DNA of 64,000 nucleotides from Brevinematales bacterium. Lineage in GTDB: Bacteria > Spirochaetota > Brevinematia > Brevinematales > GWF1-51-8. The notes below the pieces were generated by a model. The model was not told where the DNA came from, searched no databases, and saw nothing but the letters and a program-made list of their open reading frames with translations. The stretch is taken from assembly GCA_020059465.1 (NCBI GenBank), contig JAGVBZ010000020.1:1-64000 (forward strand), given 5' to 3'. Positions 30,227 through 40,347 of the stretch are shown piece by piece (positions within the stretch are counted from its first letter, which is position 1; every line of letters starts with the position of its first letter). The translations under genes were made by a program, and so were the position numbers.

Positions 30227-31167
30227 GATACCGCCTTCTGTTTTAATAGATATCCGTCTTCCTTGATTTTCGCCTTAATCCCCTTGAAATAAAAATGATA
30301 CCCGTTCAGGCGGATTTTAGCGATACATTTATCTTTTTCATTATTATCCCAAAGCTTCTTGATATCGTCGATAAACTTCTGTGAGGTCAGGTATTCTTCC
30401 TTAAAAAGCACACGGTCGAGCCAGTAATAGAATCCGCCGATCATAGTCATATTTTTTACAGCAAACGTCGGGTGCTTCCGGTAGAACATTACCGCAGCCC
30501 TGCCCTCGACCATCCGGTCGGCGAAGAAGTCCTGGATATGGTCGATACGGATACGTCCCTCGTAGTGCCAGATATACCCGGTCTTCGTGAGACGCTTGAC
30601 CTTGATGCCCGATTTCATCAGGCGCATCCCGAGGTCGAGGTCTTCCCATCCCTTGCGGAAGTTGACCTCGTCGAAACACTCCACACTCAGAAGGTGTTCT
30701 TTCCGCACGGATACGTTGGCGGTATCGAAAAACGCGCGCGAGTAGTGCCATGCGCTGTACGGTGTCTTATACGCGTCCTCAAGGTCCATAATACGGACGA
30801 GTTGACCCTGCACGATGAGGCGCGGGCGGCGCAGGTGCTGTTCGACATGCAATCCCACCAATTCCGGCGGCGCGATCACATCGCTGTCGATGAAGTGGAT
30901 AATTTCTCCGGAGGCGTTCCTGATTCCCGTGTTCCGTGCCGATGCGGGGCCGCCGTTGTCCTGCCGGATATATTTTACCTGCGGATAACGCTTGATAATC
31001 TCAGCCGAATTATCGGTTGATCCGTCGTCGACACAAATCAGTTCGAGATTGGGGTAGGTCTGACGGGTAAGGCTATCCAGAACCATTTCCATCATGAACC
31101 CGCGATTATAGACAGGGGTGACAACCGATACCTTCGGGGTACCGTTCTGCTTCATTTTTCTCTCCAT
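30223..31167 (-). CDS. family 2 glycosyltransferase
   Basis: 'VSVVTPVYNRGFMMEMVLDSLTRQTYPNLELICVDDGSTDNS...GGPASARNTGI'. Confidence 0.92.
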   Translation of the reverse strand: MERKMKQNGTPKVSVVTPVYNRGFMMEMVLDSLTRQTYPNLELICVDDGSTDNSAEIIKRYPQVKYIRQDNGGPASARNTGIRNASGEIIHFIDSDVIAPPELVGLHVEQHLRRPRLIVQGQLVRIMDLEDAYKTPYSAWHYSRAFFDTANVSVRKEHLLSVECFDEVNFRKGWEDLDLGMRLMKSGIKVKRLTKTGYIWHYEGRIRIDHIQDFFADRMVEGRAAVMFYRKHPTFAVKNMTMIGGFYYWLDRVLFKEEYLTSQKFIDDIKKLWDNNEKDKCIAKIRLNGYHFYFKGIKAKIKEDGYLLKQKAVS

Positions 31168-31471
31168 TCGGAACTATTATTGTAAACCCATAATGGAAAA
31201 AAGTCAATTCAGCTTCCCCGCCCGATATGATGTATACTAAAATTGAAAGCAAGTGCGAAAACTTCTCCTTCCTCAAATCAGTTCGGTGTGATTACGGATT
31301 ATCGGTTTTTAGATACAAGCTTTTTTATATCCGTCCACGATGCGCGGTATCGGGGATTTATAAATTTTCCTATTCCCCTCGTTTCATGCTATAATAGTTC
31401 GGCATCCCGTGAAGAAAACGGGACAAGCGCTCACCACAATTTTGTAAAATAATCCATTAATGGAGACACCA

Positions 31472-34291
31472 ATGAAAAAGAAACTTATCCTGATAGACGG
31501 CTCGGGCCTCATATTCCGCGCGTTCTATTCCCTTATCCGTAACCCTTTGCGGACATCCAAGGGCGAGAACACGTCCGCGATATTCGGTTTCATGAAGATG
31601 ATGCTGAAGATCATCCGGGATTATCGTCCCGACGGTCTCGCGGTGGCGTTCGATATATCACGAAAGACGTTCCGGCTCGACATGTACCCGGAGTATAAAG
31701 CGAACCGCGAGAAGACCCCCGACGAACTGAAGGCGCAGATTCCCAAGATCATTGATCTGGTACGTCTGATGAATATCCCCGCGCTCGCATACGAGGGATA
31801 CGAGGCCGACGATATCATTGCCACGCTCGCGGACAAGCTCAAGCACGATTACGATGTCAGCGTATTCACCGGCGATAAGGACCTTTATCAGTTAGTGGAG
31901 AGTAAGGTTAAGGTGATCGCCGTGGTCAAGGGTGTGAGCGAGGTGAAGGTGCTCGACCGTTTCGGGGTGAAGGCTGAAAAGGGGGTATATCCCGAGCAGA
32001 TACCCGATTTCCTCGGGATAGCGGGCGACAGCTCGGACAATATCCCCGGCGTGAAGGGGATCGGCGAAAAGGGCGCGATCGCGCTATTGGAGAAATACGG
32101 CTCGCTCGAGGGTATCTACGCGCATCTGGACGAGATCACCGGCGCGAATAAGAAGAAACTCGAAGACAGCCGGGATATCGCGGTATTGTCGAAACAGCTC
32201 GCCGTACTGAAACGCGATATCACGGTCGCGGACGAACCCGACTGGACGAACGAGGTACGGATGGAGAACGTATTCAATAAGGAGATGATCGCGAAGCTGA
32301 AGGAATACGAGGCGGGGTCGGTGATCGACGAGATCCAGAGGATGCTCGAAGGGAAGATCGGATCGCCCGCCGACGGCGAACTTCCGCTCGGTAACGCCGA
32401 GAAAAAAGCGAAACAGGAGTACTCCGAGGGACTTTTTTCAGACACCGCCCTGTTCGAGAAGGAAAACGACTCGTCGTTTGCCGCGCTCGACGGGACATAC
32501 GAACTCGTGACGACGAAGGAAACTCTCGACGGTATCCTCGCACGTATCCGCGCGGACAAGGTGTTCAGCGTCGACTTCGAGACTACATCTGACGATCCTA
32601 TCCGGGCGAAGATTATCGGTATCGCGGCGTCGTTCGGCGCACGGACGGGGTATTATATCCCGGTGAAGCACGACGTACCGACTGAGTTCGACAAGGCGGG
32701 AGTCGTGGAGCTATTCCGCCCCATTTTCGAGGACGAGTCGATTAAAAAGATCGGGCAGAACCTGAAATACGAGTACCGTATCCTGATGAACTACGGCATC
32801 GTCCTGCGCGGTATCGGGTTCGATTCGATGATCGCCGCGTATATCCTCGAGCCCCAGCGCACCCGTTATAACCTCGACGACCTCGCGCTGACGTACCTGC
32901 ATTATAAAACCATACACTATAAAGATATAGTTGTCGATACGAAGAACCGTACGCTCCTTGACGTGCCGATCGAACTGGTGCGGGACTACGCGGGCGAGGA
33001 CGCGGATATCGCGCTCCGTCTGCGGAACTTCTTCGAGCCGATGCTTGCGAAACGGAATGTCGAAAGCGTGTACTACGATATCGAACTCCCGCTTATTCCG
33101 GTGCTCGCGCGGATGGAGCATACCGGGGTGCTGATCGATTCGGCCTACCTCGGCGAACTCTCCGAACGCCTCGCGGGATGGATCGGCGAACTGGAGACGA
33201 AAATCTACGATATCGCGGGGGAGCGTTTTAATATCAATTCCACCCAGCAGCTCGGCGCGATTTTATTCGGGAAGCTGAATCTCCCGGTATTCAAAAAGAC
33301 CGCGGGCGGGAAACCGTCCACCGACGAAGAGACCCTTGAGGCGCTCGCGCCGGAACACCCCCTTCCCGAGCATCTGGTGAAGTATCGGACCTACACGAAG
33401 CTCAAAGGGACATATATCGACACACTCCCCGAACTGGTCAACCCTGTGACCGGACGGGTGCATACGAGCTTCAACCAGACGGTCGCGCAGACCGGGCGGC
33501 TCTCGTCGAGCGACCCTAACCTGCAGAATATCCCTATCCGCGACGATATCGGCAAAGAGATCAGGAAGGCGTTTATCGCCGCCCCCGGCAAGGTGCTTCT
33601 GTCGGCGGACTACTCGCAGGTGGAACTGCGGCTCTTCGCGCACTTCTCCGGCGACACCAACATGCGGAAAGCGTTCCACGACGGGGTGGATATCCATGCG
33701 AACACCGCGGCGCTGGTGTTCGGCGTACCGCTTGCCGAGGTGACGTCCGACCATCGCAGGGTCGCGAAGATGATCAACTACGGCATCAGCTACGGGATGA
33801 GCGCGTTTAGGCTCGCGAAGGAACTCGACCTGTCGCGTACCGACGCGCGCGGGTTTATCGACCGCTATTTCGACAATTTCCCGAAGGTGCGGGAGTTTAT
33901 GCGGAATACCCTAGAGTATGCGAGTAAGCACGGCGAGGTGCGCACCCTCCTCGGCCGGATGCGTCCTGTGCCCGAACTCAAGGGCAAAAAGATCGGCGAC
34001 CTGAACACCCTCACACATCCCGAACGCTTCTCGATCAACACGGTGGTGCAGGGCACCGCGGCGGATATCATGAAGGTCGCGATGATACGATTATGCAACA
34101 TCATCCGCGACAAGTTCCCGCAGGTGCAGATGATCCTGCAGATACACGACGAACTCGTGTTCGAGCTTTCCCCGGAACTGGTGGACAAGTTCAAACCGGT
34201 GGTGAAGGATATTATGGAGAACTCGGTGACGCTCGACGTTCCGCTGACTGTGGATGTGGGGGTCGGGAAGAACTGGGCGGAAGCGCATTAG
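31472..34291 (+). CDS. polA: DNA polymerase I
   Basis: 5'-3' exo 'LILIDGSGLIFRAFYS', 3'-5' exo 'SVDFETTSDDP', pol motifs 'SADYSQVELRLFAHFSGD', 'QIHDELVFEL'. Confidence 0.97.
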   Translation: MKKKLILIDGSGLIFRAFYSLIRNPLRTSKGENTSAIFGFMKMMLKIIRDYRPDGLAVAFDISRKTFRLDMYPEYKANREKTPDELKAQIPKIIDLVRLMNIPALAYEGYEADDIIATLADKLKHDYDVSVFTGDKDLYQLVESKVKVIAVVKGVSEVKVLDRFGVKAEKGVYPEQIPDFLGIAGDSSDNIPGVKGIGEKGAIALLEKYGSLEGIYAHLDEITGANKKKLEDSRDIAVLSKQLAVLKRDITVADEPDWTNEVRMENVFNKEMIAKLKEYEAGSVIDEIQRMLEGKIGSPADGELPLGNAEKKAKQEYSEGLFSDTALFEKENDSSFAALDGTYELVTTKETLDGILARIRADKVFSVDFETTSDDPIRAKIIGIAASFGARTGYYIPVKHDVPTEFDKAGVVELFRPIFEDESIKKIGQNLKYEYRILMNYGIVLRGIGFDSMIAAYILEPQRTRYNLDDLALTYLHYKTIHYKDIVVDTKNRTLLDVPIELVRDYAGEDADIALRLRNFFEPMLAKRNVESVYYDIELPLIPVLARMEHTGVLIDSAYLGELSERLAGWIGELETKIYDIAGERFNINSTQQLGAILFGKLNLPVFKKTAGGKPSTDEETLEALAPEHPLPEHLVKYRTYTKLKGTYIDTLPELVNPVTGRVHTSFNQTVAQTGRLSSSDPNLQNIPIRDDIGKEIRKAFIAAPGKVLLSADYSQVELRLFAHFSGDTNMRKAFHDGVDIHANTAALVFGVPLAEVTSDHRRVAKMINYGISYGMSAFRLAKELDLSRTDARGFIDRYFDNFPKVREFMRNTLEYASKHGEVRTLLGRMRPVPELKGKKIGDLNTLTHPERFSINTVVQGTAADIMKVAMIRLCNIIRDKFPQVQMILQIHDELVFELSPELVDKFKPVVKDIMENSVTLDVPLTVDVGVGKNWAEAH

Positions 34292-34301
34292 ATTGATTCT
34301 A

Positions 34302-34510
34302 CTTTCTTTCTGTCACCAGAAAGAAAGCTAGCAAAGAAAGAGTGTCCGCGCCAGATAAAGCTTAGTAGTAAAGCAGGGAAATCCGATTCGGGCGTAACTT
34401 GCATGAAATGCCCGCACAAAACGAAAGAAGGGTGTGCATCGGACAAACGCCCTCGGTCGGATTTCCCGGAAGCAAGAATCGCTTTAAAAAGCGCGGAGAA
34501 ACAGCCAAAA
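34302..34510 (+). repeat. ~209-bp structured dispersed element, copy B
   Basis: CTTTCTTTCTG/CAGAAAGAAAG hairpin, CCGCGC/GCGCGG, TAAAGC/GCTTTA, GGGAAATCCGA/TCGGATTTCCC, tail AACAGCCAAA. Confidence 0.8.
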
Positions 34511-34738
34511 ACAGAAGAGGAAATAATGTGTATTGATACTGTATTAGCCTTTCTCCAATTGTACGGTACCTATTTCGCTAATGATTTGAAATACCTTTAC
34601 TTTGAAAATACCCACTTTTAAAAGACATACTTTTACATTCTACCCTTCCCTTAGATATTCCAATTCTATAAATTCATACCTCACTTCAATTCTTACTTAC
34701 TCCAAATATAAGACGAAAGGAAAAATAATTTCAAAAAA

Positions 34739-34766
34739 TTGACTAAATATATATTTAAGATATACT
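34739..34766 (+). promoter_or_regulatory. promoter of the Shedu-like gene
   Basis: TTGACT, 16-nt spacer, TATACT, followed by GAGGG RBS and ATG at 34793. Confidence 0.55.
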
Positions 34767-34792
34767 TTTTGAAGTAAAAATGAGGGAAAGCA

Positions 34793-35644
34793 ATGGATTT
34801 TTCAGAGGAAATAAAAAGAATAAGCGAGGAATATGAATCAATAGGATATTATAAATCTCTTGATTTTGAAAAAGTAAAAAATGAATTGATAATACCGTAC
34901 CTTAAAGTATTATACAATCCAGCAACAAATGAACAAACCATACAAGAATGGTTAGAACAGCATACAGAATTAATACCTATGCCTATTGATAATGGTCATG
35001 GATTATATTTAGAATTTGTTATATCCAAATTTAAAATTGGAAATTATTTAATCACAGATTTCGCATATTTGACAAAAAATTCAGATTCATGGAAATTTGT
35101 ACTAATAGAACTTGAAAATCCACGTTATTCAATTTTTACTAAAAATGAAAAGAACCCAAAATTTTCTGAAAAATTTAATAAGGCATATGATCAGGTATCA
35201 AATTGGATTGGTTATATAAATGAAAATAAGAATGAAGTAGTAAAAAACATAGAAAGATTTTTAAGACCCATGGGAATAAAAAAATTAGAATTTAATTATG
35301 TATTATTATTTGGAAACAGAGAGGAAATACAATCTAATCATAGAAAACAAGATATGTGGGTTGAAAAAGGTAAAGGGGATATAAAACTAATACATTACAA
35401 TTCATTATATACTTCATCAAATCTTGATCTATTTATAGAAAAAGATATATTAAGTCATGAAGCAGATACCTTTAAATTGAAATATTTACATAGTATACTC
35501 GGACTTTTAAAATATCTGAAAAATGATGAAATATTCATTGATAAAAAATTTGATACAATAATAAGAGATATGGGAATAGATATTGATACATGGAGAAAGG
35601 GTCATTTATTAAGCGGAACATGGAGAGCTGGAAAAATGGTATAG
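34793..35644 (+). CDS. Shedu-like (DUF4263-like) putative nuclease
   Basis: 'TIQEWLEQHTELIPMP', 'ITDFAYLT', 'FVLIELENPRYSIF', 'AYDQVSNWIGYI', 'NYVLLFGNREEI...LIHYNSLYT': Shedu-type order of motifs; strongly AT-rich. Confidence 0.7.
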   Translation: MDFSEEIKRISEEYESIGYYKSLDFEKVKNELIIPYLKVLYNPATNEQTIQEWLEQHTELIPMPIDNGHGLYLEFVISKFKIGNYLITDFAYLTKNSDSWKFVLIELENPRYSIFTKNEKNPKFSEKFNKAYDQVSNWIGYINENKNEVVKNIERFLRPMGIKKLEFNYVLLFGNREEIQSNHRKQDMWVEKGKGDIKLIHYNSLYTSSNLDLFIEKDILSHEADTFKLKYLHSILGLLKYLKNDEIFIDKKFDTIIRDMGIDIDTWRKGHLLSGTWRAGKMV

Positions 35645-35684
35645 ACTTGCTATTTATTTGTACAGATACTGTAATCCCAGGACA

Positions 35685-35838
35685 TTTGGAATCCGTGTTC
35701 ATCCATATAATCTGTGAAATCCGTGTGAGATGGGGTCGGTATATCCGACGATCATCGAGCCTGTCTACCGCGTATTAGGGGAGCGTAGCGGGTGCAATGC
35801 ATGACCCTTTATTTCACGCGGACGGCGCGGATGAAATC
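35685..35838. repeat. dispersed 'ATCCGTGTTCATCC...' repeat arms
   Basis: 35690s 'CCGTGTTCATCCATATAATCTGTGAAATCCGTGTGAG' and 35810s 'TTTCACGCGGACGGCGCGGATGAAAT'. Confidence 0.6.
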
Positions 35839-35934
35839 ATCGCAAAATAATATTTAATTACTTGACTTTATAACGCCCTGCTGTAAAATAACACAGTCGG
35901 GATAGGTAAAAATTTTCGGGCGGAACGGGGTGTT

Positions 35935-36354
35935 ATGAATATATTTCTGCTAATCCTTTATTTTTTCACAGCGTATTATCTCATCAATACAGGGTTTCTT
36001 TTCTTCCTGCCGTTGATGATAAAAACGAAAAAAGATTATGATGTCATCAAGTCGTATCTCTATAAAAAAGCATTGCAGTTTCTCCTGGGAATAGCGGGGA
36101 TTATTGTGGGGATTCTTCGTCTGATATTTCCGCATGACGCGCCGATTATACTGGGCGATCTGATACCCGCTATTTTATCCATAGTCGTCGGACTAACCTT
36201 TCTCCTCGGGCATATTCGTTTTACGATAGGCCTGAGCCAGCAGCAGATGCAGGAGGGAAAGGAGATACTGGCGTCTTTGCAGATACCCATCGGGATTATA
36301 GCGTTTACTGCGGGAATTTTACACGTGTTTTTATGCGGTTTACCTCTTTTATAA
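35935..36354 (+). CDS. small multi-pass membrane protein
   Basis: 139 aa, about four hydrophobic segments. Confidence 0.6.
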   Translation: MNIFLLILYFFTAYYLINTGFLFFLPLMIKTKKDYDVIKSYLYKKALQFLLGIAGIIVGILRLIFPHDAPIILGDLIPAILSIVVGLTFLLGHIRFTIGLSQQQMQEGKEILASLQIPIGIIAFTAGILHVFLCGLPLL

Positions 36355-36372
36355 ATCAACCGGAGTGATAAT

Positions 36373-36852
36373 ATGAAAAAGTTATTGCAGAGAATTCTTT
36401 TTATTCTATTTTGCCAGTCTCTGTTTTTTCTGAGTATTTTTTACGTAAACGAGGCATATTACGCGCAGTGGACGGTCGGGTTTGTACTCCTGCTGTTCAT
36501 ATCTGTTTTCCTATCGTTCCGGATTATTCCCACCCAGAAAAAAACCAATAGATTAAAAGAATTGTCGCAGGATTATCTGAAAAATATGGATGAAGCGGCT
36601 GAAATAAAGAAATCGGCTATGCAACTGGAATTGACCTGCCCGAACTGCGAGAAGAGCAGTAATTACTGGTCGTATCTCGAAGATTATCATTGCGAGAAAT
36701 GCGGGTCAGGGCTTTGGTCGACTGAGATCAAGAAAAAACCGAAAGAATATACGGAACTTTTCGGGCGCAGGGAAGGGGTGAAGCAGTACATGGACCGGCT
36801 TTCCCCCGGTACCAAACGCGCCCTGAAGAAATACATCCTGAATCGGGAATAA
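36373..36852 (+). CDS. membrane protein with zinc-ribbon-like motif
   Basis: Two N-terminal TMs; 'CPNCEKSSNYWSYLEDYHCEKCGSG'. Confidence 0.65.
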   Translation: MKKLLQRILFILFCQSLFFLSIFYVNEAYYAQWTVGFVLLLFISVFLSFRIIPTQKKTNRLKELSQDYLKNMDEAAEIKKSAMQLELTCPNCEKSSNYWSYLEDYHCEKCGSGLWSTEIKKKPKEYTELFGRREGVKQYMDRLSPGTKRALKKYILNRE

Positions 36853-38576
36853 TGGAAAAATATCTGAATATCTTCAGAGAATGGGTATTGGATGCAGACA
36901 AACAAATACGGATGGGTATCGCGTATCTGTTATCGTTATGCATACCCGTTTTTATGCAGTTTTATCTGATGTGCAGGCAGTCCGCGTTGAGCTTCAGCGA
37001 ATCCGCGAATCTTTTTTTATCGGATATTGTAAGAATCCTCTCCGAGTATTCCCGTCTGCTGGTGGAAACAGTCAGGCAGAACGAAACCGTTGCGCTTTCT
37101 GTGGCTATCGGGATCATAGGCTTGGCGGTTCTGTACCGTCTGATCTATTTTATCCGGCATTTCCGTTTTACCCTGCAGAAAATCCGCACATTCTTCACGA
37201 ACCTATCTCAGGGAATACGTACTCTTTTTACCCGCGATTTCTACCGGCGGATATCACAGAATATAGACAGGTTTTTCGGACGACTGTCCTACGATGTCCT
37301 GATTTATATTTGGGAATGGGCGTCGATGAATCCCTATATCCACGACTCCGAGAAGCTCCGTGCGTTTTTCCACAATAAATGGGAACGGATCTATATTTGG
37401 TTCCAGCCGATCGTAAAAACCGTTACCCGTTTACTGAAACGCGCGGAGAAAACGGATCCGGCGAAAGTGTATTTTTCCCTGATGGATGAGGCGAAAGAGG
37501 CCGTAGTCACAAGCCCCGCTCATATAGCCCTGCAGAGAATATTCGACGAGGATTCGGCGGAGGTTCTCCAAATCCCGGAGATCGAAAACAAGATAAATGA
37601 ATGTTTATCCCGTTGGGAAAACGATTTATTATCCGGGATGCTGATTACGGGATTTCCCGGAAACGGGAAGAGCAGTATCCTAAAAGCGTTGAATGAACGG
37701 TATCGAGGAAAGTATGCGGTTAAGTATTATGCTCCCGATAGGGGCGCGGATCTCTGGAAAGACGCATATTTTATTGAGCTCTCGAATTATTCGTTCGATA
37801 AGATACCCGGGATGAAGAAATCGGTTATCATTTTGGATAATATGGAATGCCTTTTTACGCAGGTGTTCGACGGATTTAATGGAATCCAGAAACTTTTACT
37901 GCTGATCGAAAAGACAAAGAGCCGGGTTTTATGGATTATCGCCTGCGGGCAGGTGTTTTATCAATTCTATTCAAAATTCAGCCCGTTAAAAGACGTTTTT
38001 CCGTATTTTTTAGACCTTTCGATTCTGGACTACAATCAGATCGCGGATGTCCTGCAATGGGAAATAAACCAATCCGGGTATGAATTTCAATATGTTCCGG
38101 ACAGCAAACTATTGAAGAAGCTGAAAAAACGGATAAAAAGGAAAGATATCGATAACCGTGAAATACAGGGGCTGATACGGGATGAGTTTTTCCAGAGATT
38201 GTACGAGAAGGGGCTGAATAATCAGAATTTCTTTCACTTCTACTTTCTGAAGAGTATCCGAAATACGTCGGACAAAAAAGTTTTTATGGATATGCCGGAA
38301 TTCCTCGAGCTCAAGGAAGCCGTGGACCTTTCCCAGACCGATCTCTTTATTCTTCAGGCGATTATTCTGCACAATACGCTCAATAAGGAATCGTTAATGG
38401 AAATTTTGAATCTTGATTCTAATTCGGCATCCCTGAGACTTTCACTGCTGTATGAAAAAAATCTGATCAGGAAAAATATGGACGGGTTTAGTATTAATCC
38501 GGCGTTAGCGCCACAAATAATCCGGCTTCTGAAGCAGAAGAATCTATTGAACTTCCTCGAAGAAAGGAGGAATTGA
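36852..38576 (+). CDS. membrane-anchored AAA/STAND-like ATPase
   Basis: Two TM segments; Walker A 'GFPGNGKSSIL'; Walker B-like 'SVIILDNMECLF'; C-terminal wHTH-like region; TAATG overlap with previous gene. Confidence 0.75.
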   Translation: MEKYLNIFREWVLDADKQIRMGIAYLLSLCIPVFMQFYLMCRQSALSFSESANLFLSDIVRILSEYSRLLVETVRQNETVALSVAIGIIGLAVLYRLIYFIRHFRFTLQKIRTFFTNLSQGIRTLFTRDFYRRISQNIDRFFGRLSYDVLIYIWEWASMNPYIHDSEKLRAFFHNKWERIYIWFQPIVKTVTRLLKRAEKTDPAKVYFSLMDEAKEAVVTSPAHIALQRIFDEDSAEVLQIPEIENKINECLSRWENDLLSGMLITGFPGNGKSSILKALNERYRGKYAVKYYAPDRGADLWKDAYFIELSNYSFDKIPGMKKSVIILDNMECLFTQVFDGFNGIQKLLLLIEKTKSRVLWIIACGQVFYQFYSKFSPLKDVFPYFLDLSILDYNQIADVLQWEINQSGYEFQYVPDSKLLKKLKKRIKRKDIDNREIQGLIRDEFFQRLYEKGLNNQNFFHFYFLKSIRNTSDKKVFMDMPEFLELKEAVDLSQTDLFILQAIILHNTLNKESLMEILNLDSNSASLRLSLLYEKNLIRKNMDGFSINPALAPQIIRLLKQKNLLNFLEERRN

Positions 38577-39427
38577 TGCCGCAGACGAATATCACGAACG
38601 AAATGATAAATGGTGGAAATCAGGCGATTCAATTTGACACGGATTCGCTGATAAAAATCGCCATCGTTCTCGCGATCGTTATTATCGCGTCGCGCCTCCT
38701 GCGCCTGTATATGAATAAGATGGCGGAGAAGATAGTAAAAAAACGTATCATCATTAAAAATCTCATTCCTCTATCGAACCTTCTCCTGTATCTGGGCGCA
38801 AGCCTCTTCATCGTATTCGGCGTACTCCGGGTGTCGTCCGACCTGCTTCTAACGCTTGGCGTATCCGCAGGGGTGGCGATCGGGTTTGCCACACAGAATC
38901 TGTTGGCGAACATATTTTCAGGGCTGGTGATCATATTCACCCGTCCCTTTAATATCGGGGACAAGATCGAGGTCGGTAATTATTACGGCGAGGTGATCGA
39001 TATCAGCCTGCTCCGGATTCAACTCCAGACCCCCGACGATTCGACGATCAATATTCCTTCTAAATTATTTCTGGAGCAAAGTTTATCTAATTCAAACGGC
39101 GGCGCTTTGGACTGTCAGGTTGTCACCGAAATGTATTTCCCCGGGAACTCCGATATGGACAGGATCAGGCAGATAGCATGGGAAGCGGTTCTCTGCTCGC
39201 CGTATACGTTCCTGAAAAAGCCGGTGAATATTTTATTTAAGGACGAGATCAAGTACTATTCGGTGATAAAAATGAAAGTCAAATCCTATGTCTACGACCA
39301 TAGGTATGAGTTTACTTACAGCTCGGATCTGATGCAGAGAATCAAAAAGAAAATCCAGAACGAAAAACTGATCCCCGACGGTTTTTATTTGAACTATTCA
39401 TCTGCAAATCAAAAATTCCCGGAATAA
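38576..39427 (+). CDS. MscS-family small-conductance mechanosensitive channel
   Basis: 'LGVSAGVAIGFATQNLLANIFSGLVIIFTRPFNIGDKIEVGNYYGEVIDISLL'; TGATG overlap with ATPase gene; AGGAGG RBS. Confidence 0.92.
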   Translation: MPQTNITNEMINGGNQAIQFDTDSLIKIAIVLAIVIIASRLLRLYMNKMAEKIVKKRIIIKNLIPLSNLLLYLGASLFIVFGVLRVSSDLLLTLGVSAGVAIGFATQNLLANIFSGLVIIFTRPFNIGDKIEVGNYYGEVIDISLLRIQLQTPDDSTINIPSKLFLEQSLSNSNGGALDCQVVTEMYFPGNSDMDRIRQIAWEAVLCSPYTFLKKPVNILFKDEIKYYSVIKMKVKSYVYDHRYEFTYSSDLMQRIKKKIQNEKLIPDGFYLNYSSANQKFPE

Positions 39428-39541
39428 CTTTGCTGTCTGCCCCGTTATATGCGGGGGTTTTCCCGGGACGACTTGCGTTGAAGAGCACGGTATTTTCCGG
39501 CTGTAATTGTTTATTAGTATTCAGCATTTAAGTGTGGCGGA

Positions 39542-40255
39542 TTATACAGTATATTTCTCCCACTTCTCGACGTTTACACCTTTAATCACAAGCCACAAAG
39601 GAAGTAATAATTCCCCGATAAATGTAAACCGGCCGATTTTAACATCGAGGTTGGGGAAAAGAAAGAAAGTAAATGAATCTATCAGATATCCGAAGCACCC
39701 AATCATCAGTAAAATACCAAATACTTTTGGAATGAAACCCGATTTGAAAATTAAATATCCAAGGGGGAACAACCATAGGCCCCAGAATATCTGAGCAATC
39801 ATGATTCCATGTTTATGCATATCAAGGAAGAACATTACCTGAGTATTCAACTGATCCGGCTGGAACGCCGCACCTTTTAATAATAACAGCGCGGCAAACT
39901 GGTTAAGCTCGTTAATAAATGCGATGGGAACTCCGGCTAGGGCTAAAATAACCATAAGCAGAGCAAGATTTTTATTGACCGGTTTGAGTAACTTATACAA
40001 CAATAACGGCAGCAGGATAAAAACCGTCTGTCCGATGAGAAAGGCAACGATACCGCTCCGAAATAATCCTTCGGAGGCTAAAATATTGGTAACTGTTGCT
40101 GCAGGATCGCCGGGTAGAACAAGTTTTGAGGTGACAAATAGGCAGAATATATTCAATGGAACCAGACATAGGTATATGATACCTGCAACTCTTGCATTAT
40201 GAAGCGGGGATGTTTTGGAATCATTTGCGTTACTTTTATTCGACGTCATTATCAA
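39542..40255 (-). CDS. DUF4386-like membrane protein
   Basis: 'ARVAGIIYLCLVPLNIFCLFV...LLPLLLYKLLKPVNKNLALLMVILALAGVPIAFINELN'. Confidence 0.7.
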   Translation of the reverse strand: MIMTSNKSNANDSKTSPLHNARVAGIIYLCLVPLNIFCLFVTSKLVLPGDPAATVTNILASEGLFRSGIVAFLIGQTVFILLPLLLYKLLKPVNKNLALLMVILALAGVPIAFINELNQFAALLLLKGAAFQPDQLNTQVMFFLDMHKHGIMIAQIFWGLWLFPLGYLIFKSGFIPKVFGILLMIGCFGYLIDSFTFFLFPNLDVKIGRFTFIGELLLPLWLVIKGVNVEKWEKYTV

Positions 40256-40347
40256 CTCCTTTTCTTTCTATTGCAGCGAGGTATTATATTTCTATGTTTC
40301 TATATCACTGAAAGCGCGTATTTTCTTTCGCGATACTTTTCACTTAA

